Shown here one piece after another: positions 12,161-23,291 of a stretch of DNA of 64,000 bases. The stretch is from contig OY756969.1 of assembly GCA_963580455.1 (NCBI GenBank), positions 9,439,501 to 9,503,500 of the forward strand. Reading direction: 5' to 3'. Made by a program: the position numbers and the translations under genes. Below the pieces are notes generated by a model, which was not told the origin of the DNA, searched no databases, and saw only the letters and a program-made list of their open reading frames with translations. Source of the DNA: Euonymus europaeus (lineage: Eukaryota; Streptophyta; Magnoliopsida; Celastrales; Celastraceae). How positions within the stretch are numbered: the first letter of the stretch is position 1; every line of letters begins with the position of its first letter.

Positions 12161-13420
12161 ATAATCCATTCAGTATCTTTTTCTTTTTTTTTTGGTTAAG
12201 GAGATATTTTATTTCATAAGAAGGAGAAGAACAGCCCTTCTCCGGGGCTCACAAAGGGGGGACTAAAGCCTAACCCTTCAAAGAGAAATTAAACATAAGA
12301 GATCAATTTTCAAGAACTGAAACAAAAAGAAATCCACACTACTTCCTAATTCTAATCCCAGGAAGACCCATTTTATCCATTTGAATGAAACCTTTAACTT
12401 TGGATGGGAGATCATCATACCTATAAAAAATGTTAGAAGCTTTAGAATGAGATACAATATTAGCCAAAGCGTCAGCACTGTAATTCACCTCTCTATAAGC
12501 ATGAGAAAATGGAATTTGTAAAGTAGTACAACAACTTTGAATTCTTCTTTTTAGATACAGCAACTGCCAAGGGCACTTAGATATATCAGAAAGAACATTA
12601 ATAGCAATCAGAGAGTCAGATTCAATAATCAGCTTAGAATATCCTAAACTAGTAGCCAATTTTATACCATCAAAAATGGCTTTCAAATCAGCATAAGTAA
12701 TAGAATTGTAAGCATAGAAATTAGAGAAACCAGCCAAAAACTTACCAACGTGGTTTCGAATCACACCACCACCACCAGAATCCCCCGGATTATGTAAGGC
12801 ACTCCCATCACAATTAATTTTAATAAAATCAAGGGGAGGGGGTTTCCAATATAGAAAAAAGCCATACCTGAATTTTTCTGAGACAGGGGAATACTGAAAA
12901 GCTTGCTTATAAACATATCTTTAAGATCCAGCTTATAGTTCTTACCTTTGCTTTGAAATTGCATCCCAATTTGATCAATCACTTCCTCAATGATTCGATT
13001 ACCAGATAATTGAATTCCCTCATAAATGCAATTATTCCTAGCCTTCCATATGTTCCAGCATATAAACACAGGAATCAAAAGAACTAAAGTACCAACCACT
13101 GATTGATTATTTTTGTTTTGCCACCAATCTGTGAGCCTTAAATATAAAGTATTCCATTTATAAGGCAATCCAAGCACATTGTAGAAATATTTCCACACAT
13201 AATCAGCAATTGTGCTTTCAATAAATAAATGTTGAACAGATTCTAAATTAGGAGCATTAATGCAACATTGACATTTAGAAACAACAAGGACACCTTTTTT
13301 CATAATATTATCATCCACAGGAAGGACATTTTTAAGAACTTTCCACATAAAGATGGAAACTTTAACTGGAATTAAATCATGCCAAATGAGTTCGTATGTA
13401 GGGAGGAAAATATAAGATTG
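12161..13420 (-). pseudogene. L1-type LINE, 3' part with zinc-binding RT tail and RNase H
   Basis: Reverse-strand 3' end of the LINE whose 5' part is 16620-20110. From 13468 it reads the post-RT segment (HDLIPVKVSIFMWKVLKN, then a Cys-containing CQCCINAP), typical of the zf-RVT region of plant L1 elements. A frame change near 12770 leads into a type I RNase H domain: CDGSALHNPGDSGGGG carries the first acidic residue, IIESDSLIAINVL the next, and HAYREVNYSADALAN the last. The element ends near 12180 in an A-rich tail (a T run on the plus strand). The frame is continuous with 16620 onward once the solo LTR is removed. Confidence 0.85.
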
Positions 13421-16400
13421 TGTTGTACCCCAATTTTTGTCAAAGTCTAAAAGCTCACAAATTTTCAAACTTAAAAATTTACAATTTACATAATTTATGA
13501 GTCCAAGATTGAACTCATTTAAAACTATAGTCCAGGTGAATAAAAAGCCCGAACACAGCTCATTTGTTTTGTCTCTTATTTTTTATGTCCAATAAAGCCC
13601 AAAGAATTGGTCCAATAGAGTAAACCCGTTTGGTGATTAGCCCATTACCTAAACATTTACCCAAGACTAAACTTAAGGCCCTAATAATGCAAGCTCGTTT
13701 GTCACCATAACCCAGCCCAAACCTTAGTTGATGAAGCCCGGCCCGGCACATGAGTCTAGCCCTAATCAAATAAAAAACAAAAGGAAGAAAATGGAAAGAG
13801 GGAAAGGATGCCGACAGGGAAGAAAAACGGAAGAAAGAGAGAGAGAGAAAGAGAGCTGGCGAGCAGAAGAAACGGAGGAGAGAGGTGCGTCAACGGGAAG
13901 AAAATGGGAAAGGAAAAGGCGTGCCGGAGGTTTGAAAAAGGAGAGAGAGGGCACCAAAATTCAAACAAAGGAGATTCGGGTTGACAATGGAGGCCGGATA
14001 GTTTGATTTTTGGGAAATCTTGCTTCGAAATTGAGTGTATAAGAAAGGGGTTCTTTTCAGAGGGGAAGGGGCTTCGGAGTTCGGGGTGGTTTTCAGTTTT
14101 CTTGGGGAGTTTTCTTGCTTCTTTTTCTTTTCAGTTTTCTGGGGGGTTTATGATTGATGGGGCTGGAGGTTTTTTTTTCGGATCGGTTTTTCTGGGGGGT
14201 GTTTGATTTCTTTCTGGTTTCTAGGTCGGGGATTTCAATTGGAAAAGAGGTGACCAACAGAGGAGCATAGGATGTTTCGAATTCTCTAGGTGAATTTCTT
14301 TCTTTCTTTTTTTTTTTTGCTTTTGATTTTTCTGGGTTTAAGGTTGGGAGTGTTCGGGCTGTGTGGGGAAGAAACCGGGAGATTTCAGAGTTGCCTTAAC
14401 GTCCTGGGTATGCTTTAGGTTCCACTGCTTTAGAGCCGTTTCGTTTTTCTGCCGTTTAGGGTACTTGGATAATCGGTGTTTGATCTTGGAAGAGAAGTAC
14501 ATGAGTATCTTTGATGTTGTCTTGATTCACTTGTTTGCTCTTGTTGTTAGGGTTATATGTAACAATTATACATATATCATCTGTTTCGGTTTTGATTCTG
14601 GGATACCTTGACATTCTATGATTTCTGAATTTGATATTCATGTATATCTTGGCATGTATTGAATCTGGATGTGGTGTAGCTCTTTGCTTTTGCTTAAACA
14701 TTTTGTAATCTCTTGATGCATCTTAATACTCGGTGCCAGTAATCATTCCAATGCCCTTTCTGTTCATGTTTTCAGTTTCAGAGGTTGTGATTCATAACTA
14801 GGGTAGATGCAGGTATATGTTGAGTAAATGTAATAATCCATAATGCTGTAATTCTGGAAATTTTGGATGGATTGTTGTCAGTTCGTGCTTACTATGGTAG
14901 TTGGGGTTATTTGAATGTTTAAGTTTACTCTGGAAAATTTATGATGTAACTTGCTTGAATTATTGTCTTGCAATGTAATCTCAATGTTTTGAATTCTGGG
15001 ATTAGCGTTTATTGTCAAATGGTGGTTCCGTTGTTTGGCTATTGGAGTTGGTTGTGATGATCTATTGGAGTTTCTTGATTTATGCTGTGGCCGTGTGTGT
15101 GTGAGTATAAAATAAAAGACTTGAATTGGGTTTGGATTTATATGGGAATTTGTTTACTCCAGAATGGGCCGGGCTTACAAATTTAATAGGTAAAAGCAAG
15201 TTGATTAAATGGGCCTTTGTAAGTGGTTTAAAATAGTTGTTTTGGGCCAAGGTGGTGGGTTAAATACTTGGGCTTTTATTTTTAAGGGGCTTAGAGTGTA
15301 TTGTTTGATTTATAATTTATTGTACATAAATGATTGATTAATTGATCCGATGACGGAGCCAAAACGAGAAAGCATTGGATGCTATCCTGAAAGGATTCTT
15401 GAGGAAATGATTTTACAGAAAATCCCAACCATTGGATGGAAAATGATTTAATGAAGTGCGGAGCCTTCGATACGAAAACCGACCCTCGGTAATAAATCAT
15501 TATTTTCAATCATATTAATTTAATAGTATGGTTGAAATGATGAATTACCTAAATAAAAAACGGGAATCGAGTCCCTCTCATGTGTATTTTTTTTTTTACT
15601 ATATGATTGATGAGGTGTTTTACTCAAGGTGTGTTTTTTTTATGTTATGTGAATTATGTGATTAATTTAACGGTATTATTTGATTTACGTGTTATGTGAT
15701 TTTAAGTGTTAGTACATTTGAGTCGGGGTTTGCGATAATTCATATCGTATAATCCTCAAAACTCGGTTCCCAACATTTTAATTTTATTTTTATTTTTATT
15801 TTTATTTTTATTTTATCTTTTAATTCAATTTTCGTTTTATTTTTATTTCAATTTTGTTTTTATTATTATTTCTTTTATTTTCATTTTTATTTCTATTTCA
15901 ATTTTATTTTTGTTTCATTTTCATTTTATTTTTATCATTTCTTATTTTTATCTTTTAAATTCATTTTCGTTTATTTTTATTTTTATTTTATTTTTATTTT
16001 TATTTCAAATTTATTTTATTTAATTTTCATTCTTATTTTTATTTTATTTTTATTTTTATATTTTATGCTTTTCCAAAATTTATATTGTATATTTTTGTGG
16101 TGTATAAAAGTTATATCGAGAATCTTTACCTACGATGGAATTGATTCGGGGAATGCATCGGATACACTCTCGGAAAAATTCTTGAGGTGAGAGTGCTTCT
16201 AAGAAATTGGACCATTGGATGGAAAAATTCTGTGAACCTCAACATTATAATTTCAATATAATTTTTATGTTTCCTAAAATTATTTTATTCAATTTTAACA
16301 TAGTTTTTATCAAACTTATTTTTATTCTATTTCAATATATTTTTGTATCATTATTTTACTCTATATATGATTTTTGCCATAATTAATTTTTCTTAAAAAA

Positions 16401-16614
16401 TCATTTAATGGGATAATAAAAGTTAAATTGGCAACTGTTTTAAAACAGACGTTGTGGGGTGCCTAACACCTTCCCCACACGTAACAAACTCACTTACCCA
16501 TTTTCTCTAGATTTTCGCAGACCAAAATATTTTTAATCGGTGACCAATTGCACCTATTACAATTGGTGGAAACTCTTCTTTTTAAAATTTCCTCTCGCAA
16601 AACCGGTTGCGACA
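13421..16614 (+). mobile_element. Ogre/Tat-type solo LTR inserted in the LINE
   Basis: 3194 bp unit starting TGTTGTACCCCAATTTTTG and ending GGTTGCGACA, flanked by identical GATTG pentamers at 13416-13420 and 16615-16619. The same start and end define the LTR of the large element at 47221-58011. There is no primer-binding site or coding region, so it is a solo LTR left by LTR-LTR recombination. It contains a purine-rich region at 13780-13940 and a long run of TTTTA-like units at about 15775-16070. Open frames inside (for example 13728-14006) are composition artefacts. Confidence 0.9.
15775..16070. repeat. (TTTTA)n-rich tract inside the solo LTR
   Basis: Imperfect microsatellite built mainly of ATTTTT and ATTTTA units with occasional CATTTTCG interruptions. 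Equivalent tracts occur at the same position in the LTRs at 50110-50450 and 57170-57470, so the tract is part of the LTR family and not a chance run. Confidence 0.8.
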
Positions 16615-16619
16615 GATTG

Positions 16620-18853
16620 TCTTAGATCTTTCCAAGCAGAATTGACGGAGAACATGCCAGAAATATTTTTGCACCAAATTAAAGTATCTACACATTGTTT
16701 TATAGCAATATTATCACCGAGAATCTTGGCCACAATATGTTGAGGCAAGAGCTGTCTCAATTTCTGAACATCCCAATCATTGTTTAACAAGAAATTCTTT
16801 AATAAAGGAGGCCAATGTGGATCAATGGGGATAAGATTAGCAAGTGGGCCATCCTTAAGCCAATTGTCCCACCACATATTGACATTACCCTCCCCAACAA
16901 TGAATTTCATGTTAGATTCCATTTTATTTCTAACTCTACACATTCTTTTCCAAGTTTTAGATCCTACATGAGATGCCTGTGAAGGGTGAGCAGATGAGCA
17001 ATATTTATTATGCATGAATGATGCCCATAATGAGTTGTGTTCCCTAAATTTCCACCATAATTTACAATCTAAAGCCTCCACCATCTCCACAATGTTTCTA
17101 ATTCCCAAACCTCCCTCATTCAAAGGGTTAGAGATTTTTTCCCAGGCCACCCAATGAAGTTTACTGCCAAATTCATATTTGCCCCAAAAAAAATTAGCAC
17201 AAATAGAATTTATCTCTTGCAAAATCCTTTTTGGAGGATCCAAAACAGCAAACAAGTATGTGGAGAAAGAAGATAACACGTGTTTGAGTAAGGTTAATCT
17301 TCCACCAGAACTTAAAAGAGAAGAGCTCTAATTCAAAATTTGAGACTTGAACTTATTAAGTAAACTGTCAAACAAGTTAACCCTTTTCCTATCATTAGAT
17401 AGGGGACATCCCAAATATTCAATGGGAAGTTGTTTAGCTCTGAAACCAGACATTTCCACCAGATTGCCTAGTCTATGAGCATTCATACATTTAGGGTTTA
17501 CAAGGCAACTTTTTTCTTTGTTAATCAGCTGGCCAGAACATTTCTCATATGAAGAAAGAACCCCTAATAAGCCATGAATGGCTTTTTTAGACCCATTAGA
17601 GAATATAAGAATATCATCAGCATAGGCTAAATGAGAGACAAGATTCAAATTTCTACCTATTTTGTAGGCAAAATTATGATTGAAGGCATGTAAATTATTC
17701 AAAGCCCTAGTTAAAAATTTTGTCATGATAATAAACAAAGCAGGGGATAGAGGATCCCCTTGCCTCAATCCTCTAGCAGACTTGAAAAAAACCAGTGGCC
17801 TTGCCATTAATCAAAATTGAAAACCAATTATTAGAAATTATATTCCACACTAAATCCATCCAAGCCTCACTGAAACCTAGTTTCCTTAGCATTTGGATTA
17901 GAAAAATCCAACCAACTCTATCATAAGCCTTGGCCATATCCAATTTAATTAAGACATTATTTCCCTTAACTTTTTTATTTAGATAAGAGGTTAGCTCCTG
18001 AGCAAGTAACACATTATCAGCAATATCTCTATTTTTAACAAAGCCACTTTGATTATTAGATATAATTCTTGGAAGGATCTTTCCCAACCTAAGCGCCATT
18101 AACTTAGACAAAATTTTGTTCATGAGGCTGCACAAACTAATAGGTCTTAGGTCAGAAATTTTTTGGGGATTATCAACTTTGGGAATAAGAGCAATGAGGG
18201 TACTTGTGCAGGCTTTTGGGAGAGTTTGACCAACCCAAAAAGCCTTACAAGCTTCCACAATATCATGTTCAAGAATGTCCCAACAGAACTGAAAGAAGTG
18301 ACCACTAAAACCATCACTTCCTGGACAACTGTCAGCATTTATAGTGAACACAGCAGATTTAACTTCTAAAGCATCAGGTAAAGAGTCAAGCATATCATTA
18401 TCAAGGGGAGTAACAATCCTAGGAATATCTCTAAGAAACTCTTTTGTACCCTCCCTATTAGGCACATAATTTTGAGACAATTGATCTTGAAAAAAATTAT
18501 TTATTTCTTGATTTAAATCCTCACCATACAGCCATTGACCATTATCATTTTTAAGAGTCTCTATGTGAAGTCTTTGTCTTTGAGACTTAACAGAAGCATG
18601 GAAAAATTTAGTGTTAGCATCACCTTCTCTACACCACTTAAACCTTGATTTCTGTTTCCAGAATTGTTCTTCTTGAGTAAGGACATTAGCAAGGTGAGTA
18701 GAGTGTTGATGTAACAAGGTTTTGTTAATCAAGGAGGGATTGGAGTCATAAGCTAATTGGGAATCAGTAAGACATTGCTCTGCAATTATCACTTTATGAA
18801 AATATTTCCAAAGCAATTTTTGTTCCAAATTTTAAGAGTTCCCTTTAATCTTT
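16620..18853 (-). pseudogene. L1-type LINE reverse transcriptase
   Basis: Reverse-strand non-LTR reverse transcriptase in three frames. Upstream of the fingers it reads SRFKWCREGDANTKFFH; then DSCPGSDGFSGHFFQ, LRPISLCS, GFVKNRDIADNVLLAQEL and LIKLDMAKAYDRV (first catalytic Asp); then GLRQGDPLSPALFII; and LAYADDILIF at about 17611-17630 (the YADD catalytic pair). Breaks are a frameshift between 17807 and 17773, an in-frame TAG near 17326, and frame changes near 18828-18854. The last part (17279-16620, ending SVNSAWKDLRQS) joins in frame to the segment at 13415 when the solo LTR is removed. It cannot encode an active enzyme. Confidence 0.92.
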
Positions 18854-19648
18854 TTAATTTTCCGCAAATTGAATGGGTTGACCTTGCATAGGAGCTTCCC
18901 AGCTAGACCTAACTACGTTTAAAAAATCTTTTTGAGAAGACCACGCATTAATAAACCTAAAAGGTCTAGGACCATTAAAATTATTATCCATAATTTTAAT
19001 TAATAAAGGAGAGTGGTCCGAGTTTGTTCTTGACAAGTGAGAAACAGTAGTTGAGGAGAATTTATCTTGCCAATCACTATTAGCACACACTCTATCTAGC
19101 CGAGCCCAACATCTATGGTTAGTCCAAGTAAATTTGGACCCAGAAAAACCCAAATCAAACAAGTTGGCATTTTGAAGGCCTAGAAAAAAATCACTAGAAG
19201 AACCTCTGTTTATATCAGTGAGACCTCTTTTTTCTATGGTAGATAACACTACATTGAAGTCACCTCCCACACACCAAGGCCTCCCTAATAAAGACAAGCT
19301 ATGAAGGTCATTCCAAAGGGTAACTCTTTCAGAACGAGTACATTTAGCTTAAACAGCAGATATTAATAAGGATCCATAATTGGGCTCAGACTCAAGGGTT
19401 AAAATTTGATCTTGATCAGAAAAAACCTTAAGAGGAATGACATCTTTCCAAAGCATCCAAATTTTTCCATTCAAATTACTAGCAAAATTATGCATTTTAA
19501 GTCTCTTAGCAAAATTATCCATAGAGATCATAGGTTCAAGGATAGCAACAATCTGAATTTTATTGGTCAAGCAAAGAGATTTAAGTCTCAAAAGAGAGGG
19601 AGAATTTCCAACGCTCCTAATATTCCAAATTAAACAATTCAAAGTCAT
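18854..19648 (-). pseudogene. L1-type LINE apurinic-type endonuclease
   Basis: Starts MTLNCLIWNIRSVGN at 19648, the usual beginning of an exo/endo/phosphatase domain in plant L1 ORF2. Later motifs include CVGGDFNVVLS, FTWTNHR, ARLDRVCANSDW and NSDHSPLLI, the last giving the conserved Asp-His. One in-frame TAA near 19347 splits the domain at ISAV; both halves are otherwise in the same frame. The domain nicks target DNA to prime reverse transcription in active relatives; this copy is disabled by the stop. Confidence 0.9.
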
Positions 19649-19650
19649 TT

Positions 19651-20110
19651 TTAATTTGTATTAGTCTTATTTGCTGAATCCAGCACCCCATTTTTCCTAA
19701 TTTTATTGGGGGATTTTTTATTTTTCTTCTTTTGAGGAGAATGTTTCTTAACTTGTTGTTTCTTGGCCTTCTTACTATTATTGTCATTAGTTTCAAAAAG
19801 CTCAACAGCCAGGTTAATTCCTAAAGGGTTACTAGCACTCTCATACTTCGTATAGTTCTTATGAATACAATTTGAGAGGTTTAAAGAATTCTCGGCATTT
19901 ACATGCCTATTAAGCCTCTCATAGCTGCTATGGGTAGCTAATAAGGAGTCATCACAAATTCTCAAAGGGATGAGGCAGTGGTCATTATTATCAAGGCTGT
20001 GAATTTTTTCCATTGAGTGATCAACTGGACAAGCATAAACCAAATTTTCAGCAGATTTAGATTTGGACAAGGTGGGGATTTGAGATGGCCCAATGGACCC
20101 ATGACCAAAT
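19651..20110 (-). pseudogene. LINE ORF1 C-terminal part, 5' truncated
   Basis: Open frame ending in a strongly basic tail (KKAKKQQVKKHSPQKKKNKK) just before the endonuclease start, with the stop at 19651 and ORF2 beginning at 19648. This fits the C-terminal end of a plant LINE ORF1, but no zinc knuckle or RRM is seen, so the element is probably 5' truncated. The frame runs uninterrupted into HAD-phosphatase-like residues at 20190-20100. No target duplication could be matched between the two ends. Confidence 0.55.
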
Positions 20111-20190
20111 GGATTTTGTTCAATATATATTTGAACATTTGCAGCACCAGCAACACCTTCCAGATACGACCACAGTTCACCTCTAGCACT
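20075..20190 (-). pseudogene. HAD/FCP1-like phosphatase exon, C-terminal part
   Basis: On the reverse strand, after a possible acceptor (TGCTAG or CTAGAG), the frame reads GELWSYLEGVAGAANVQIYI and EQNPFGHGSIG. This resembles the C-terminal segment of plant HAD-superfamily proteins related to FCP1/NLI-interacting factors (pattern GGDLR.YLE.LA...NVQ.YV..NPFG), recalled from the family and not searched. Sequence after NPFG continues into the LINE ORF1 tail, so the exon appears to be cut by the LINE. Confidence 0.55.
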
Positions 20191-20420
20191 TGATGGGAGC
20201 CATAGGAACGAATAGAAAACAATCAACCGTCATAATTTAGAAAGTAACACATGACCAAAGATTAACCATGCATGGGAAACAACTTGAACTAAAAAAGTAA
20301 TGTCAATATATCAATTAATGAACAATCTTTAATCGACCTTTGTGCCTGATTGTCAAATAAATGGTATTTAAAGCATGAAATGGAGCATAAAATGCAGTTG
20401 CAAAATACTATTTAGTTTAC

Positions 20421-20620
20421 CTGATTGTGTAACGCCTTAGCAGGCGAATCATCCAATAACAATGTGTTTGATGCATTATATTCTCCCTTTTCCCATGGAA
20501 AATCATTACTTTCCCGTATCTTTTTTAATTCCTTGAGAACCAAGGGTTTTTCTTTATTCTCAATTGTATTTTTTTTCCAGTGCTTGTAGGAAAGAAAGAT
20601 TCTGCACCAGGCTAATTGTC
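20421..20620 (-). pseudogene. HAD/FCP1-like phosphatase exon with DDSP motif
   Basis: Reverse-strand frame reads NKEKPLVLKELKKIRESNDF, PWEKGEYNASNTLLLDDSPA and KALHNQ, then a good donor site CAG/GTAAAC at 20421/20420. LLLDDSP is motif IV (acidic Mg-binding residues) of HAD phosphatases of the FCP1/NIF type, and the PWEKGEYN context is typical of a plant subgroup. The following exon segment is at 20190-20075. The expected stretch between them (aromatic-rich, containing an IFP motif) is not seen, so the gene is probably broken. The upstream exon boundary is unclear because frames before NKEK do not resemble the family. Confidence 0.65.
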
Positions 20621-23154
20621 ATGCACTTGGTGTAATACCCTTAAACAACCTCTTCGAAAATGTTCTCCAAGATAATACTTGATATATTCTCATATATATG
20701 CAGCGCAAAACTAATCACTCCTTTTTTTTTATCGTTCGAAGCATTTTTGTTGAGAATTTTTTTTTTTGCTATTTTTTTGCATTTGCTCAATCTCTGTGCT
20801 TCGCATGTACTAGATTCAAACAAATTCAACTAGTGTTAAGTTTGTATAGCCTAGTCTATTTCGTATGAAATCATCTTTGGACAAGTTATTCAAAATGTCC
20901 TCATACTTCACATCATTTTGAGTTGTGTTCGCATTTAAATCATTTGGTAGAATAGCAATGCAAAAGATGTTTCTTTTCCTTACACCAATGCACCATGGTG
21001 CTAGTAATAGAACAAGGATCAAAGAACGAATAAATAGCGCACACACACACAGTTTTTTTTTTCAGTTCGATTGTCTGACACATATGGTGAGGAGTGCGAT
21101 TGATCACTAACTTGGATTTTTCCCACTAAAGAGTGTGTTCCCAATCTCGACATCGTTCTATCTCGTCATTTCTTTTTTTTGTGAATTCCTAACACCCAGC
21201 TACAACACCCTATCCATGCCATTTCATGAGTTTTTGTCGAAGGTTTATGGTTTTAAGGGATTAGGGCCAGTTTGTGGTTTGGTGCCCATTCATAATATCA
21301 AGTTGCTCAGCACGATGCAATCTCGAGCTTTAGTTAGGCTTTGATACGTGAGCCAAATGATGACACCTACTTAATGCAAATCAAACTCTCTCTAGGTGTT
21401 ATTCAATAAAGAAAAAAAAATATACAAAAAATATTTTCGGCCAACAATAGTGAGAGTGAGAATACAAGCAAATTTCGGTCATAGGGTTAATCTTCAAAGA
21501 TTGCATCAATAGCACACACAAACACACAAAGTTTTTTTTAAATGCTTAGGGCATAAATTTGTGTATTCGAAGTACATGGATAGCCTTTTTTAAACGCTTC
21601 TTTCGGGATGGGATTTGGCCATTTAAGTCCAAGAGTTGATGCACTTAATGAACATTGTATGCAGGATAGGATATTGTATGACAACTTAATCTAAAAAAAT
21701 AATTACAGAACTTGTCAACGTTCTCTAGTCTTAAAAAAAATGAAGTCTTTTGAACCCTTGAATAACTAATGAACGTTTAGTTACCATGTGTTAATTTATA
21801 TACTTAATGAGTTAATGTAAATCAGTCTCTCAATTGCTATTACTCAAAATATACAACAAAATATTTTAGTAACTACTTAGAGAGAACAAATATACAGTAA
21901 AATTTCTCCGAGCAAACCCATTTGAACCCTTATTTGAAAAAAATGGTGAGAGGGATACTCGTTAAACATGGTACGAGAAATGTAAAAGACTATAACACTG
22001 ATACTGACTGATGTGGAATAGCATTTGTACACAGCCTTCTTTACGTCATTTTTTCTTTGAAATAAAATATTTGTCTTCTTCCTTTGCCATTGCACACAGG
22101 TGTTGCCTTTGATTTTTTTACAAAAAGAATTGTTTTCATTAGATGGTACAAACTAAACAGAGCTTTTTGCTGAGAATTGTGCAGTTCATGAACCTACAAC
22201 GTGAGTTTCACTTTGTTATGGGCTGGGAACAAGTTCGTCACCATTTTTGACATCATATGTAGAAACATTCTTGGTGAAAAGTCATGTATGTTGAGTAGTG
22301 AAAGGTCATCTTAAGAGTAGTATATATATGTGTGTCTTTGTGCTATGAGAAGTAATAGAGAGTGACTTGAATAAAATATATACATGGTCTCCTCTTGTGC
22401 TCTAAATTTTCTATCAGTGTATGTTGAGTAAGCATCTGCACAAATTGTTGCGCATATTGTGGTTTTCTACTTTTAGTGCGCTAGTGTCGTGATTACTGAT
22501 GACTCTTTAAGTGGTGTGATGCAAGGCATGCAAGGCACATAGTGCTGTGATGAACTATTGTGTTGTAGTGTCGTGTGAGTTCCATTTGTAGGGTATTGAT
22601 GTGCCATGAGATGTATCAATTTATTTTTATTTTTACTTTTTTCTAGTTTTTCTTAGAGAGAAAAGTTGAGGGCTATTGAGAGATTATGAGAGAGAGCTTA
22701 AGGGTGAACTTGGAAAGATTGTAATGTATTTTCAATCTTGTATTCTCTACTCAAGGATTGCTTCTCATAGTGGATTGAGTCTTGGTGTGACTCAAAGAGG
22801 ACGTAGAGTGTTTCTTCGAAGCTCTATAAATCTTTTGTGTCTCTCTACTTTATTCTTACTTTCGTTCTTTGCTTTGCTCATACTATTGTCCTTGTTTCTG
22901 CATTGATTGGTTGTCGAGAATTGCTTGGGTTTTCTTGTTACTTCGTTTTGTTCAAGATCAGTAAGCTTTAGGGTGTTTGGTATATCCAAACTCTGACAAG
23001 TGGTATCAGAGGAATAGGTTGGTGATTTTGTGATTGCTAAGAGAAGTTTTTTGGGTTGTTCAAATTGGGTGTTGGAGGTATTCTTTCACACAAGGTGTTA
23101 GAAAAATATCCGCTGAGAATTTTATTGGGTAGAATTACAAAATCTCAGTTGAAT

Positions 23155-23291
23155 CAATGGAGGAGAGGTCCGACAAAGGTATGGATTTATCTTATTAAAA
23201 ATAAATCAGATGTTTTTGCTATGTTTCAAATATGGAAAACACTTGTTGAAAGTCAAACAGGTTTGAAATTGAAGTGTTTGAGGTTAGATAA
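23155..23291 (+). pseudogene. Copia gag start fused to integrase fragment
   Basis: A gag start codon near 23158 (compare 61140 of copy 2) opens into MEERSDKG. In the adjoining frame an integrase core segment reads KVWIYLIKNKSDVFAMFQIW and LESQTGLKLKCLRLDNG-like residues, where the Asp of DNG is the second catalytic acid of the DDE triad. The codons for DNG end exactly at the insertion point of the next element; the sequence continues as GEYNSKKFKELCATKGILQP at 24183-24245. The fusion deletes gag, protease and the integrase N-terminus. Confidence 0.75.

Noticed and set aside
12161..12200. Target duplication of the LINE
   Set aside because: No convincing match was found between sequence beside the A-rich tail and sequence beside the 5' end near 20100, so none is claimed.
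13728..14006. Charged 92-codon open frame
   Set aside because: Purine-rich part of a solo LTR with a single run of GA repeats; no domain and frames on the other strand are equally open.
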